NCBI GenBank assembly: GCA_944321435.1
Contig: CALULH010000001.1
Coordinates: 124,001-188,000, forward strand
DNA from: an uncultured Coriobacteriaceae bacterium
GTDB taxonomy: Bacteria > Actinomycetota > Coriobacteriia > Coriobacteriales > Coriobacteriaceae
Length of the DNA stretch: 64,000 bases
Reading direction: 5' to 3'
Both the position numbers and the translations under genes were made by a program. A model generated the notes under the pieces. The model made no database searches, was not told the origin of the DNA, and worked only from the letters and a program-made list of their open reading frames with translations. Numbering within the stretch: position 1 is the first letter of the stretch; each line of letters opens with the position of its first letter. Positions 1 to 9,181 of this stretch are shown here, piece by piece.

Positions 1-2
1 GC

Positions 3-788
3 CGGCGCGTCGGCAAGATAGCGGCGCCCTACGCTGTGTGGACTACGCTGTACCTCGTCGCGAGACGCGCGCTCGCCCCGTTAACGGTGCTGGCCGCTTT
101 CGTGGTCGGGGGGGGGTCGGCGCAGCTCTACTACCTGGTCGTGTACCTTCAGCTGACGCTCCTGACGCCGTGGCTGTTCCGCCTGCTCGACCGGCCCGCG
201 GCCCGTGCGGCGCTCTACGCCGTCACCCCGCTCACGCTCTGCGCGCGCTATGCGCTCGCCGTCGCGGGGGTCTCGCTGCCCATCCAGGCGTTCTGCGGGT
301 CGTGGCTCCTCTTCTACCTGCTGGGGCTCGAGTGGCGCGGCCGCGTCGCGCCGTGGCTCGGCCGCCGCGGGGCGGGCGCGCGCCAGGCTTTTCTCGCTCT
401 GGTTGCCTGCCTCGCGTTACAGGAGCTTGAGGGCTTTTCGTGGTTCATCAGCGGCAATTACGACCTCGCCACCACGCAGCTCAAGGTGACGAGCGTGTTC
501 TCCTCGGCGTGCGTCTGCGCCCTCGTCGCTCTCGCCGCGGACCCCGCCCGCCGGCGCCTTTCCGCCTGCGTGCCCCTCGTCCGCCTGGGCGATCTGTCCT
601 TCGGCGTCTACCTCTGCCACATGGCGGTGCTCGCGGTCTTCCAAAAGGCTTTCGCCCTCGTCGGCCTCGCCGGCTTCCTCGCGTCGCTCATCCTCTGGCT
701 GGCGGTGCTGGCCGCGTCGGCGGGCCTCGTCGCCGTTTGCCGGCGGGTGCTGCCGAGAGGTGTCCTGGCGGCCATCGGCTTTGCGTAG
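3..788 (+). CDS. Acyltransferase-3 family membrane protein, C-terminal part (5' end outside window)
   Basis: This looks like the C-terminal part of an integral-membrane acyltransferase of the acyltransferase-3 (OafA/YrhL) family, enzymes that put acetyl or other acyl groups on cell-surface sugars. The frame is open to the left edge, so the N-terminal helices and the usual catalytic histidine region are not visible. About 261 residues are seen, mostly hydrophobic helices separated by short basic loops, with the AQLYYLVVYLQL segment typical of the family. The GTG at 36 has no ribosome site and is probably internal. The neighbouring dTDP-rhamnose genes suggest a role in surface polysaccharide decoration, but this is inference and the substrate is unknown. 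Confidence 0.75.
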   Translation, partial: RRVGKIAAPYAVWTTLYLVARRALAPLTVLAAFVVGGGSAQLYYLVVYLQLTLLTPWLFRLLDRPAARAALYAVTPLTLCARYALAVAGVSLPIQAFCGSWLLFYLLGLEWRGRVAPWLGRRGAGARQAFLALVACLALQELEGFSWFISGNYDLATTQLKVTSVFSSACVCALVALAADPARRRLSACVPLVRLGDLSFGVYLCHMAVLAVFQKAFALVGLAGFLASLILWLAVLAASAGLVAVCRRVLPRGVLAAIGFA

Positions 789-1052
789 AGTTTCTAATTT
801 TCAGAGTTTGCTTTCAGGTATTCAGCGAGTACAACACGTTCGGGCTTGTGTTATTGCGGACGACTGCGAGCGACGCGTTTGTCGAAGACACTATGTATCA
901 CCGGAATCATGGAGTTCAATCTCAGAAGTTCATGAGAGTGCTGCATCGAGGGTGTATGTCGGTGCTATTGCGGGTGAAAGGTGGTGTTTAGAGTTGTGAT
1001 TTCCTTGCGTGATTAAGTGCGTGTATTCTTCGTATGTTTGGAGGGGTCGGAG
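789..1052. other. Intergenic region upstream of the secreted repeat protein
   Basis: This 264-base stretch is more AT-rich than its surroundings. Short frames across it gave no recognisable protein. It ends in a good ribosome binding site (GGAGGGG at 1040-1046) for the ATG at 1053. I see no convincing terminator or consensus promoter. Confidence 0.4.
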
Positions 1053-3839
1053 ATGAACGACAAAGTAAGAACCGTCACGAAGATTTCGCTTTCGGCCGCG
1101 GCTGCGGCTGCCATAGCGCTTTGCAACCCGGTTGCCGGATTTGCCGGGGAGACAGACGATGTGGTGGTTGAGGCTTCAGATAGCGTAAACCCGCGTGCCG
1201 CCGAGTTTGAGAAAGCCGGTGAGCGGGAGAGCGAGCATGTGCCGAGGGTGGAGGCGGCTGATGGCGTTGACAAAGCTGCCGAAGAGACCGATGCGGATGA
1301 TCCCACTCTTCCACCGAAGGACCAAGCTGGGACGGAAAACGGGAAAGCTGATTCAGATCCTACGTGTGCCGAGCCTGAAGTAGAAGAAGGCAATTCGGAA
1401 ACGTCGTCTTCTCAGCAACAAACTCCTTCCGAGGGGGAGATTGCGAATGAAAACAGCGATATAGAGCTCGGAGTTGACCGAGGAACAGGCGGGACATCCG
1501 AAAATCCTGCCGGGTCGTCTGATGCGGAAGACGCTCCGGCTGACATGGAAGCTCAGCTGGACGGGGAGGGCCTTGACGAGGTGGCCAGCCCTCTTGCTGC
1601 GAACCAGACGATGGGGAGCGCTGCGTATCTCGCCATGGGTGGGACCGCCTCGGGATTCTTCGACGATGAAAGCGAGAGCGGCTGGTGGAAGTTCACCATG
1701 CCGGCGACGGGCCGCGTCGACTTCAGCGGTAGGTGTGGCTGCGACGTCAGCTTTCTCCTGTACGATTCGTCCGGAAACAAACTTGAGGGCTGGAACTGCT
1801 CGTACGACGACGTTGTGGGGAGCGCCCTAATCGACCATTCCAGCTGGGTCACCAAGGGAACTTACTACGTTTGCGCGAAACGAACCTACTCGTGGAAAAC
1901 CGGATCGTTTAGCTTCGGCATTTCGTACGAGAACGCCAACGTGAGCTTTTCGGCGGAGCATGGCTCCCTTACCAATTACAATACGATATACGTCGGGAAC
2001 AGCTACAACGGGGTTGTCGCGCTCAATGATGATACGACGTTCTATCAAATTTCACTTCCCTCTGCCGGCCGGCTTTCGTTTGCCGCTGCCCTCTACTTTG
2101 ACTCGCGCGTGTACCTTTACGATGCGGACGGAAAGGTGGTCTGGTCTGAAAGCGACTATACTAACGACGTTACGGGGCGGGTGGATATTTCGGAGCAGAT
2201 CGACCTGACGTCCGGGACGTACTATATCGCCGTTACTCGTTACTGGGACGAATACGGGCGTTATACCTTCTCGACCTCGTTTTCGTCTGCCGGAGAGAGC
2301 TTCACTGAAGTGCAGAACGGTTCGAACAACACGATCGACGAAGCTGAAGAGGCCAGCGGCAACAAAACCTACAAAGGTCAGATCGCCCTCAATGACGACA
2401 AGGATTTTTACAAGTTTCAGGCGACGGGGCCCGGGACAGTTACCGTCCAGGGAACTTCTTACACGTCGATACACGTACATGCGTATGACAAGCAGATGGA
2501 GGAGGTTGTCGACGAAACTTTCTATGTAGACAGCGATACCGGGCGCGTCAATTTCAAGGTGACGTTCGATGTCGCGAAAGGTGCGTTCTGGGTTTGCTTC
2601 GAAAGGTATTTCTCCTCAACCGGTAGCTATTCCTTCTCGGTGAACGGGCCTGTGGGCACTTCGTCGACGCCTTCTTCCAAGCTCCCCGCCCCGTCCTCCG
2701 TGTCCGCGAGCCCCGTGTCCCCCAAGGGCGTCCGCGTCACGTGGTCCCGGGTCTCCGGCGCAGACGGCTACGTGATCATGCGCGCCCCCTACGGGTCGAG
2801 CAGCTACTCCAAGGTCGGCTCGGTCAACTCGGGCTACACGCTGTACTTCGTCGACTCGAGCGCGGCGCCCGGCTCCTCCTACTACTACTCCGTGATCGCC
2901 TTCGTGAAGAGCGGGTCCTCGTACGCCCGCGGCAACTGGTCCTACCGCCAGTCGGTGAGGACGGCCCCGGCGGCCCCCAAGATCACCTCGGTCTCCGCCT
3001 CCTCCTCGGGAGTGAGGGTCACGTGGTCGAAGGTCTCCGGCGCCGACGGCTACATCGTCATGCGCTGCGACGGCACCTCGGGCAACTACGTTAAGATCGC
3101 GACCTACGGGTCCGGGGCGTCGGTGTCCGCGCTCGACACCACGGCCGTCGCCGGCAGGACCTACTCGTACTCCGTCATCGCGTTCATCAACCGCGGGGGA
3201 GAGTACACCCGCGGCGCCTGGGCGATGAAGAGGACGGTCACAGCGGGGGCCTCCTCGGTCGGCACCAAGCTCCCCGCCCCGTCCTCCGTGTCCGCGAGCC
3301 CCGTGTCCCCCAAGGGCGTCCGCGTCACGTGGTCCCGGGTCTCCGGCGCAGACGGCTACGTGATCATGCGCGCCCCCTACGGGTCGAGCAGCTACTCCAA
3401 GGTCGGCTCGGTCAACTCGGGCTACACGCTGTACTTCGTCGACTCGAGCGCGGCGCCCGGCTCCTCCTACTACTACTCCGTGATCGCCTTCGTGAAGAGC
3501 GGGTCCTCGTACGCCCGCGGCAACTGGTCCTACCGCCAGTCGGTGAGGACGGCCCCGGCGGCCCCCAAGATCACCTCGGTCTCCGCCTCCTCCTCGGGAG
3601 TGAGGGTCACGTGGTCGAAGGTCTCCGGCGCCGACGGCTACATCGTCATGCGCTGCGACGGCACCTCGGGCAACTACGTTAAGATCGCGACCTACGGGTC
3701 CGGGGCGTCGGTGTCCGCGCTCGACACCACGGCCGTCGCCGGCAGGACCTACTCGTACTCCGTCATCGCGTTCATCAACCGCGGGGGAGAGTACACCCGC
3801 GGCGCCTGGGCGATGAAGAGGACGGTCACAGCGGGTTAA
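1053..3839 (+). CDS. Large secreted protein with PPC-like repeats and duplicated fibronectin-III modules
   Basis: A 928-residue exported protein of unknown function, probably acting at the cell surface or in the medium. The ATG at 1053 is chosen because GGAGGGG precedes it and it opens a clear signal peptide (basic start, alanine-rich core, cleavage after about GFA near residue 31). A GTG at 1017 lacks a ribosome site. Residues about 36-185 are acidic, Ser/Glu/Asp-rich and likely disordered. Residues about 186-540 hold three beta-sandwich repeats resembling bacterial pre-peptidase C-terminal (PPC) domains (WWKFTMPATGRV, FYQISLPSAGRL, FYKFQATGPGTV). Residues 542-928 hold four fibronectin type III-like modules arranged as two identical pairs. 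No LPXTG signal or C-terminal membrane helix is visible; the protein stops at the end of the last module. The third-position GC jumps sharply at the FnIII part. No catalytic motif was recognised. Confidence 0.8.
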   Translation: MNDKVRTVTKISLSAAAAAAIALCNPVAGFAGETDDVVVEASDSVNPRAAEFEKAGERESEHVPRVEAADGVDKAAEETDADDPTLPPKDQAGTENGKADSDPTCAEPEVEEGNSETSSSQQQTPSEGEIANENSDIELGVDRGTGGTSENPAGSSDAEDAPADMEAQLDGEGLDEVASPLAANQTMGSAAYLAMGGTASGFFDDESESGWWKFTMPATGRVDFSGRCGCDVSFLLYDSSGNKLEGWNCSYDDVVGSALIDHSSWVTKGTYYVCAKRTYSWKTGSFSFGISYENANVSFSAEHGSLTNYNTIYVGNSYNGVVALNDDTTFYQISLPSAGRLSFAAALYFDSRVYLYDADGKVVWSESDYTNDVTGRVDISEQIDLTSGTYYIAVTRYWDEYGRYTFSTSFSSAGESFTEVQNGSNNTIDEAEEASGNKTYKGQIALNDDKDFYKFQATGPGTVTVQGTSYTSIHVHAYDKQMEEVVDETFYVDSDTGRVNFKVTFDVAKGAFWVCFERYFSSTGSYSFSVNGPVGTSSTPSSKLPAPSSVSASPVSPKGVRVTWSRVSGADGYVIMRAPYGSSSYSKVGSVNSGYTLYFVDSSAAPGSSYYYSVIAFVKSGSSYARGNWSYRQSVRTAPAAPKITSVSASSSGVRVTWSKVSGADGYIVMRCDGTSGNYVKIATYGSGASVSALDTTAVAGRTYSYSVIAFINRGGEYTRGAWAMKRTVTAGASSVGTKLPAPSSVSASPVSPKGVRVTWSRVSGADGYVIMRAPYGSSSYSKVGSVNSGYTLYFVDSSAAPGSSYYYSVIAFVKSGSSYARGNWSYRQSVRTAPAAPKITSVSASSSGVRVTWSKVSGADGYIVMRCDGTSGNYVKIATYGSGASVSALDTTAVAGRTYSYSVIAFINRGGEYTRGAWAMKRTVTAG
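2677..3247 (+). repeat. Tandem duplication copy 1 (571 bp, two FnIII modules)
   Basis: First copy of a 571-bp in-frame repeat. It appears identical to 3265-3835 at every base compared, with a period of 588 bp (196 codons). It encodes residues 542-732 of the secreted protein. The codons are almost all G/C-ending, unlike the first half of the gene. Confidence 0.95.
3265..3835 (+). repeat. Tandem duplication copy 2 (571 bp, two FnIII modules)
   Basis: Second copy of the 571-bp repeat, separated from copy 1 by 17 bases. It ends one codon before the stop of the gene, so the protein terminates exactly at a module boundary. Perfect identity implies recent duplication, ongoing gene conversion or an assembly-sensitive copy number. 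Confidence 0.95.
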
Positions 3840-3865
3840 TCGTTGCTCCATTTTCTTTGAGCATT

Positions 3866-3916
3866 GATGGATTGAGGGTAGATTTATTCCATGTCTGTCA
3901 ATCCATCTATTTTTTC
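3866..3916 (+). terminator. Likely intrinsic terminator of the repeat-protein gene
   Basis: A perfect 10-base inverted repeat, GATGGATTGA (3866-3875) with TCAATCCATC (3898-3907), is followed by TATTTTTTC. The loop is long (22 bases), so efficiency is uncertain. Confidence 0.55.
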
Positions 3917-4015
3917 ATTATTGAGTCACTAATAATTTAGGTAGGTTTGGTAAGGGTGAGTTGCGACAACGTTCGACGGCGTAGAGAGATCGGCTGGTGA
4001 GCCGGAAGGCGCTCG

Positions 4016-4756
4016 ATGGACTACAGCCGCATGTGCAACAAGCGTGATCGACTGCACGCCATTTTGAATGCCATCGATCCCGAGGCGCTCGAGAGTTTCG
4101 AACGCAGCTTTGATGTTGAGTATGCGCACAACTCTACTGCCATCGAGGGCAACACGCTAACGCTTGTGCAGACCAAGGCAATCTTAGAAGATGGGCTGTC
4201 GGTTGGCGGCAAGTCCCTGTGCGAGATCTACGAGGTGGCAAACCATCGCAAGGCGTTCAACTACGTGAAAGAGCATGTTGCCAAGGGCGATGTGCTCACG
4301 GAGGACATTGCCAAAGACATTCACATGCTCTTGCTTGAGAACATCCTGCCGGGCGGTATTTACCGCAACGTGGAGGTGCGCATATCCGGCGCTGGCTTTT
4401 TGCCGCCTGTTGGGGAGGACATGTACGCGCAGGTTAAGGAGTTTTTCGCGCGTCTTGCCGAGCCTGCGGGTAACAACCTCATAGAGCTTGCGGCGTGGAC
4501 TCACGCTGAGTTTGTGCGCATCCATCCGTTTGTGGACGGCAACGGGCGCACGGCGCGCATGCTCATGAACTATCAGCTCATGCTCGCCGGCTTCCTGCCG
4601 GTTTCCGTTGCGAAAGAGCAGCGGCTTGAGTACTACGATGCGCTTGAGGCGTATGCCGTGCATGGGGAGCTGGATCCCCTCGCGGATATGGTGGCCGCGC
4701 TTGAGGAGGCCCGGCTGGATGAGTATCTGGCGATCGATCCCTCGCTGGGAGCGTGA
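4016..4756 (+). CDS. Fic-domain protein with N-terminal inhibitory motif
   Basis: A 246-residue Fic family protein; such proteins usually transfer AMP or another nucleotide part to a hydroxyl of a target protein. The full Fic motif HPFVDGNGRTAR lies at residues 170-181, with His170 the expected catalytic base and Asn/Arg around the phosphate site. An inhibitory-helix motif of the (S/T)xxxE(G/N) type, STAIEGN at 40-46, lies before the Fic core, making this a self-inhibited class II protein in which Glu44 would block productive ATP binding. No Doc/Phd-type partner gene is adjacent, and no winged-helix domain follows in frame. A possible winged-helix remnant lies about 75 bases downstream. The start is the ATG at 4016, with GGAAGG about 10 bases upstream. 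The target protein is unknown. Confidence 0.85.
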   Translation: MDYSRMCNKRDRLHAILNAIDPEALESFERSFDVEYAHNSTAIEGNTLTLVQTKAILEDGLSVGGKSLCEIYEVANHRKAFNYVKEHVAKGDVLTEDIAKDIHMLLLENILPGGIYRNVEVRISGAGFLPPVGEDMYAQVKEFFARLAEPAGNNLIELAAWTHAEFVRIHPFVDGNGRTARMLMNYQLMLAGFLPVSVAKEQRLEYYDALEAYAVHGELDPLADMVAALEEARLDEYLAIDPSLGA

Positions 4757-4831
4757 AACATCGCCTCCATCCCATATTGTTGGTATGTATCACTAACAGA
4801 AATTGGATCAAGATGTGCGGTTCTCGGCTAA

Positions 4832-5002
4832 CGAGCTCTACGCGCTTCAATTGCAACAGTTGTTGACCTGCCTGATCGCGAGCTTGTTGAGGGCGCCTCG
4901 GTCAGTCAGGTACGCCGCCGCCTGAACGATCTTATCGCCCGCGGGGTGGTTAAAGCCACCGCGACCGCAACGAGCAGGAACCGCAAGTACCAGGTTGTCT
5001 GA
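4832..5002 (+). pseudogene. Remnant of a winged-helix DNA-binding domain
   Basis: In this 439-base gap between the Fic gene and rfbA, one frame reads from just after a stop at 4829 to the stop at 5000-5002. Its C-terminal part (VSQVRRRLNDLIARGVVK, then NRKYQVV) resembles the recognition helix and wing of a winged-helix domain, as found at the C-terminus of some Fic or ATPase proteins. There is no start codon with a ribosome site and no N-terminal part, so I read it as the decayed 3' end of a gene. It could come from an older, longer Fic-type gene. Confidence 0.45.
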
Positions 5003-5108
5003 CGATATGCGCGGCTTTCCCTGAATGCCAAGATGGGCCAGGGATAGCTTGTTGCGGTGGGCATCGTAGCAGTCGTTCTTCTTGTTCTTTTTGCACCTTT
5101 TGGTGATA

Positions 5109-5140
5109 ACGGGTGACCGCACATGCGGTCACCCGTTTTT
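5109..5140 (+). terminator. Strong intrinsic terminator before rfbA
   Basis: ACGGGTGACCGCA (5109-5121) and TGCGGTCACCCGT (5124-5136) form a perfect GC-rich hairpin followed by a run of T to 5140. It isolates the Fic/remnant region from the rhamnose genes. Confidence 0.9.
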
Positions 5141-5195
5141 CATAGCGCGGCCTCGCGGCCGCATCGCCCTGTACCTTGAAAATTGGAGGCAACCC

Positions 5196-6098
5196 ATGAG
5201 GGGCATAGTCCTCGCCGGGGGCTCGGGCACCCGGCTCTACCCGCTGACCTTAGTGACGTCCAAGCAGCTCCTGCCCGTGTACGACAAGCCGATGGTGTAC
5301 TACCCGCTGTCGGTTCTCATGATGGCCGGGATCCGGGACATCCTCGTGATCTCGACGCCCGCGGACCTGCCGAACTTCGAGCGGCTTTTGAAGGACGGCT
5401 CGGACTTCGGCATCAGCCTTTCCTACGCGGTGCAGCCCTCGCCGGACGGCCTCGCGCAGGCCTTCCTGATAGCGGAGGAGTGGCTTTCAGGCGAGCCCTG
5501 CGCGCTCGTGCTCGGGGACAACGTCTTCTTCGGCAACGGCCTGGGCAGGCACCTCAGGCGCGCGGCGGCCTCCGCGGAGGCGGGCCGGGCCACCGTCTTC
5601 GGCTACCACGTGGACGACCCGGAGCGCTTCGGCGTGGTGGAGTTCGACTCAGAGGGGAGGGCGGTCTCCATCGAGGAGAAGCCCGCGGAGCCCAAGAGCT
5701 CCTACGCCGTCACCGGCCTCTACTTCTACCCGGGCGACGTGGCGGAGCGCGCCAAGGAGGTCAGGCCCTCCGCGCGCGGGGAGCTCGAGATCACCGACCT
5801 CAACCGCATGTACCTTGCGGACGGCCTGCTCTCGGTGGTGACGCTCGGGCGCGGCTACGCCTGGCTCGACACCGGCACGATGGAGAGCCTCTACGAGGCC
5901 GGGGAGTTCGTGCGCGCCGTGGAGCGCGCCCAGGACCAGCCGGTCTCCGTGCTGGAGGAGATCGCCTACGAGAACGGCTGGATCGACCACGCCACGCTCG
6001 CCGCCTGCGCCGAGCGCTACGGCAAGAGCGCCTACGGGGCGCACCTGCGCAAGGTCGCGGCGGGGGAGTACGCCCCGCAGGGAAAGGGGGAGCGGTAA
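5196..6098 (+). CDS. rfbA: Glucose-1-phosphate thymidylyltransferase
   Basis: RmlA/RfbA, 300 residues, makes dTDP-glucose from dTTP and glucose-1-phosphate, the first step of dTDP-L-rhamnose synthesis. The N-terminus has the nucleotidyltransferase signature [11 protein letters not shown], followed by [17 protein letters not shown] and later EEKPAEPKS and the GYAWLDTGT segment, all diagnostic of the family. The ATG at 5196 is preceded by TTGGAGGC; an in-frame extension upstream runs through the terminator hairpin and is not used. One base separates its stop from the next gene, so rfbA and the rfbC-rfbD fusion are co-transcribed. Confidence 0.95.
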   Translation: MRGIVLAGGSGTRLYPLTLVTSKQLLPVYDKPMVYYPLSVLMMAGIRDILVISTPADLPNFERLLKDGSDFGISLSYAVQPSPDGLAQAFLIAEEWLSGEPCALVLGDNVFFGNGLGRHLRRAAASAEAGRATVFGYHVDDPERFGVVEFDSEGRAVSIEEKPAEPKSSYAVTGLYFYPGDVAERAKEVRPSARGELEITDLNRMYLADGLLSVVTLGRGYAWLDTGTMESLYEAGEFVRAVERAQDQPVSVLEEIAYENGWIDHATLAACAERYGKSAYGAHLRKVAAGEYAPQGKGER

Positions 6099-6099
6099 G

Positions 6100-7584
6100 A
6101 TGGCGGACTTCGCGTTCGAGAAGGACCTTCAGGCGGTCGAGACCGGCATCCCCGGGCTCGTGGTGGTGGAGCTTGCCGTCCACGGGGACGCCCGCGGCTG
6201 GTTCAAGGAGAACTGGCAGCGGGGGAAGATGGCGGCCTTAGGGGTCCCGGCCTCCTTCCGCCCCGTGCAGAACAATATCAGCTTCAACGCGGAGCGGGGC
6301 GTCACGCGCGGCATCCACGCCGAGCCCTGGGACAAGTTCATATCCGTCGCCACGGGCTCGGTCTTCGGCGCCTGGGTGGACCTCAGGCCGGGCCGTACCT
6401 ACGGCAGGGTCTTCACCTGCGCCCTCGACCCCTCGCGGGCGATCTACGTGCCCCGCGGCGTCGGGAACTCCTTCCAGGCCCTGGAGGACGGCACGGCCTA
6501 CACCTACCTGGTGGACGCCCACTGGTCGGCGGAGCTGAAGAAAACCTACACCTTCGTCAACCTGGCGGACCCGGAGCTCGGCATCCGGTGGCCGATCCCC
6601 TTGGATGAGTGCACGCTCTCGGAGGCAGATAGAAATCACCCCATGCTCAGGGACGCCCTCCCCATGGAGCCCAGGCGCACGCTCGTCACCGGCTGCAACG
6701 GGCAGCTGGGCCGCGCCGTGCGCGCGCTCGCCGAGGAGCGCGGCCTTGTCGATTTCTTCGACTTCTGCGACATAGACACCTTCGACATGTCGGACCCGGA
6801 TGCCTACGAGCGGTACGACTGGTCCCTCTACGGGGCCGTCGTGAACTGCGGCGCCTACACCGCGGTCGACAGGGCGGAGACGCCAGAGGGCAGGGCCGCC
6901 TGCTGGAAGGCGAACGCGACCGGCCCCGCGCTCCTCTCCAGGCTCTGCGCCGAGCGCAACATCACGCTCGTTCATATTTCCTCCGACTACGTCTTCGACG
7001 GGACCAGGGAGCTCCACGACGAGGGGGAGCCCCTCTCGCCCCTCTCCGTCTACGGCCAGTCCAAGGCCGCGGGCGACCTCGCGGTCTCGACCTGCCCGAA
7101 GTATTACATTCTCCGCTCCTCCTGGGTGATAGGCGAGGGGCATAACTTCGTGAGGACCATGGCCAAGCTTTCCGACCGCGTCGCGGATCCGGGGGATGCG
7201 CTCAGCCAAGTCACCGTGGTGGACGACCAAATCGGCCGCCTCACCTTCACGGAGGACATGGCGGAGGCCGTCTTCCACCTCCTCGGCTACCGCGAGGGGG
7301 ACCTGGAGCCGAGCTCGCCCGCGCCCTGCGGCACGTACGACTGCACGGGCTCGGGCGACCCGGCCTCCTGGGCCGAGATCGCCCGCGAGGTGTTCGAGCT
7401 CAGGAACGGCAACGGGGGCGCCGTGCGCCCCGTCTCCACGGGGGAGTACTACGCGAGCGCGGCCGGCCCCGTGGCCCCGCGCCCGCGCTTCTCGACCCTC
7501 GACCTCGCCAAGCTGGGGGAGGCGGGCTTCAGCATGCCCGACTGGCGGGTATCCTTGAGGGGATACCTCAAATACGGCGAGTGA
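6100..7584 (+). CDS. rfbCD: Fused dTDP-4-dehydrorhamnose 3,5-epimerase / dTDP-4-dehydrorhamnose reductase
   Basis: A 494-residue bifunctional protein joining the last two steps of dTDP-L-rhamnose synthesis. Residues about 1-185 are an RmlC cupin epimerase (TRGIHAEPWDKFI, with His73 in the catalytic position, and YVPRGVGNSFQALED). Residues about 190-494 are an RmlD short-chain reductase with the nucleotide-binding TGCNGQLG at 197-204, ISSDYVFDG, and the catalytic Tyr318-xxx-Lys322 (YGQSK). RmlC-RmlD fusions are known in some Actinobacteria. The joint near residue 188 is in frame and shows no sign of a sequencing frameshift. GGAAAGGGGG precedes the ATG at 6100. Confidence 0.93.
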   Translation: MADFAFEKDLQAVETGIPGLVVVELAVHGDARGWFKENWQRGKMAALGVPASFRPVQNNISFNAERGVTRGIHAEPWDKFISVATGSVFGAWVDLRPGRTYGRVFTCALDPSRAIYVPRGVGNSFQALEDGTAYTYLVDAHWSAELKKTYTFVNLADPELGIRWPIPLDECTLSEADRNHPMLRDALPMEPRRTLVTGCNGQLGRAVRALAEERGLVDFFDFCDIDTFDMSDPDAYERYDWSLYGAVVNCGAYTAVDRAETPEGRAACWKANATGPALLSRLCAERNITLVHISSDYVFDGTRELHDEGEPLSPLSVYGQSKAAGDLAVSTCPKYYILRSSWVIGEGHNFVRTMAKLSDRVADPGDALSQVTVVDDQIGRLTFTEDMAEAVFHLLGYREGDLEPSSPAPCGTYDCTGSGDPASWAEIAREVFELRNGNGGAVRPVSTGEYYASAAGPVAPRPRFSTLDLAKLGEAGFSMPDWRVSLRGYLKYGE

Positions 7585-7591
7585 CAGCGGA

Positions 7592-8666
<1,075 letters not shown>

Positions 8667-8730
8667 GCCTTACGGCAGCTCTTCTCGTCTTTTGGCTGCT
8701 CCCCTGAGACACCGTTAACGTTTACGATTG

Positions 8731-8768
8731 AACCGGTAACGATCCTGGTCGTTGCCGGTTCTTTTCTT
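8731..8768 (+). terminator. Intrinsic terminator of the rhamnose operon
   Basis: AACCGGTAACGA (8731-8742) pairs with TCGTTGCCGGTT (8749-8760) with one mismatch, followed by CTTTTCTT. Confidence 0.85.
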
Positions 8769-8802
8769 ATCGTCCTTACGCATCGCTTACGCTAAATTAT
8801 GT

Positions 8803-8849
8803 TCTGATAGTCAGATATATCAGCGAATGATCGTGCGTATAATAATACG
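8803..8849 (+). promoter_or_regulatory. Promoter/operator of the toxin-antitoxin pair
   Basis: A perfect TATAAT -10 box (8838-8843) lies inside the inverted repeat CGTAT-aata-ATACG (8836-8849). A second inverted repeat, TCTGA-tag-TCAGA, is at 8803-8815. Such overlap is expected where an antitoxin or toxin-antitoxin complex represses its own promoter. No clear -35 box is visible. Confidence 0.6.
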
Positions 8850-8890
8850 TATAGCATGGAAGACCGGGTGTTGTTGTGAGGGAGGGTGCA

Positions 8891-9181
8891 ATGGATCCCA
8901 TCTATTCCATGACAGCGCTGCAGCGCAACGCCGGGGAGGTCAAAGCGGCTGCGCGTGACAACGTTGTGCGCATCACCGAACAGGGGATGGGCGCGTACGT
9001 TTTTTGCAGCGAGGACGCCTTTGAGCGGCGCATTGCGCGCGAGCGTGAGGACGCGGCTTACGAAGCGCGGCTGACCGAGGCGGTGGGCCGCGGCATCGCC
9101 GACATCGAGGCGGGACGCTATGTGACCTCGGTGGACGAGGCTTTTGCGCGCGCTGATGCTTTGAGGAAAAAAAGTGCCTGA
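8891..9181 (+). CDS. Type II antitoxin, Phd/YefM-like
   Basis: A 96-residue protein resembling Phd/YefM antitoxins: an N-terminal DNA-binding part (MTALQRNAGEVKAAARDNVVRITEQG) that would bind the operator upstream, and a charged C-terminal tail that would wrap the toxin. The ATG at 8891 is preceded by GGAGGG; a GTG at 8876 is also in frame but lacks a ribosome site. Its stop overlaps the start of the toxin gene by 8 bases, implying translational coupling. The embedded palindromic promoter suggests autoregulation. The assignment rests on size, layout and N-terminal pattern; a RelB-type antitoxin is the alternative. Confidence 0.75.
   Translation: MDPIYSMTALQRNAGEVKAAARDNVVRITEQGMGAYVFCSEDAFERRIAREREDAAYEARLTEAVGRGIADIEAGRYVTSVDEAFARADALRKKSA

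Noticed and set aside
2616-3851. A repetitive minus-strand frame opposite the FnIII duplication
   Set aside because: Its repeats only reflect the DNA duplication; the plus-strand protein has a signal peptide, ribosome site and known folds.
5057-5116. A 19-codon hydrophobic frame starting at a GTG before rfbA ([15 protein letters not shown])
   Set aside because: It looks like a tiny membrane peptide but has no ribosome site and its end runs into the terminator hairpin.
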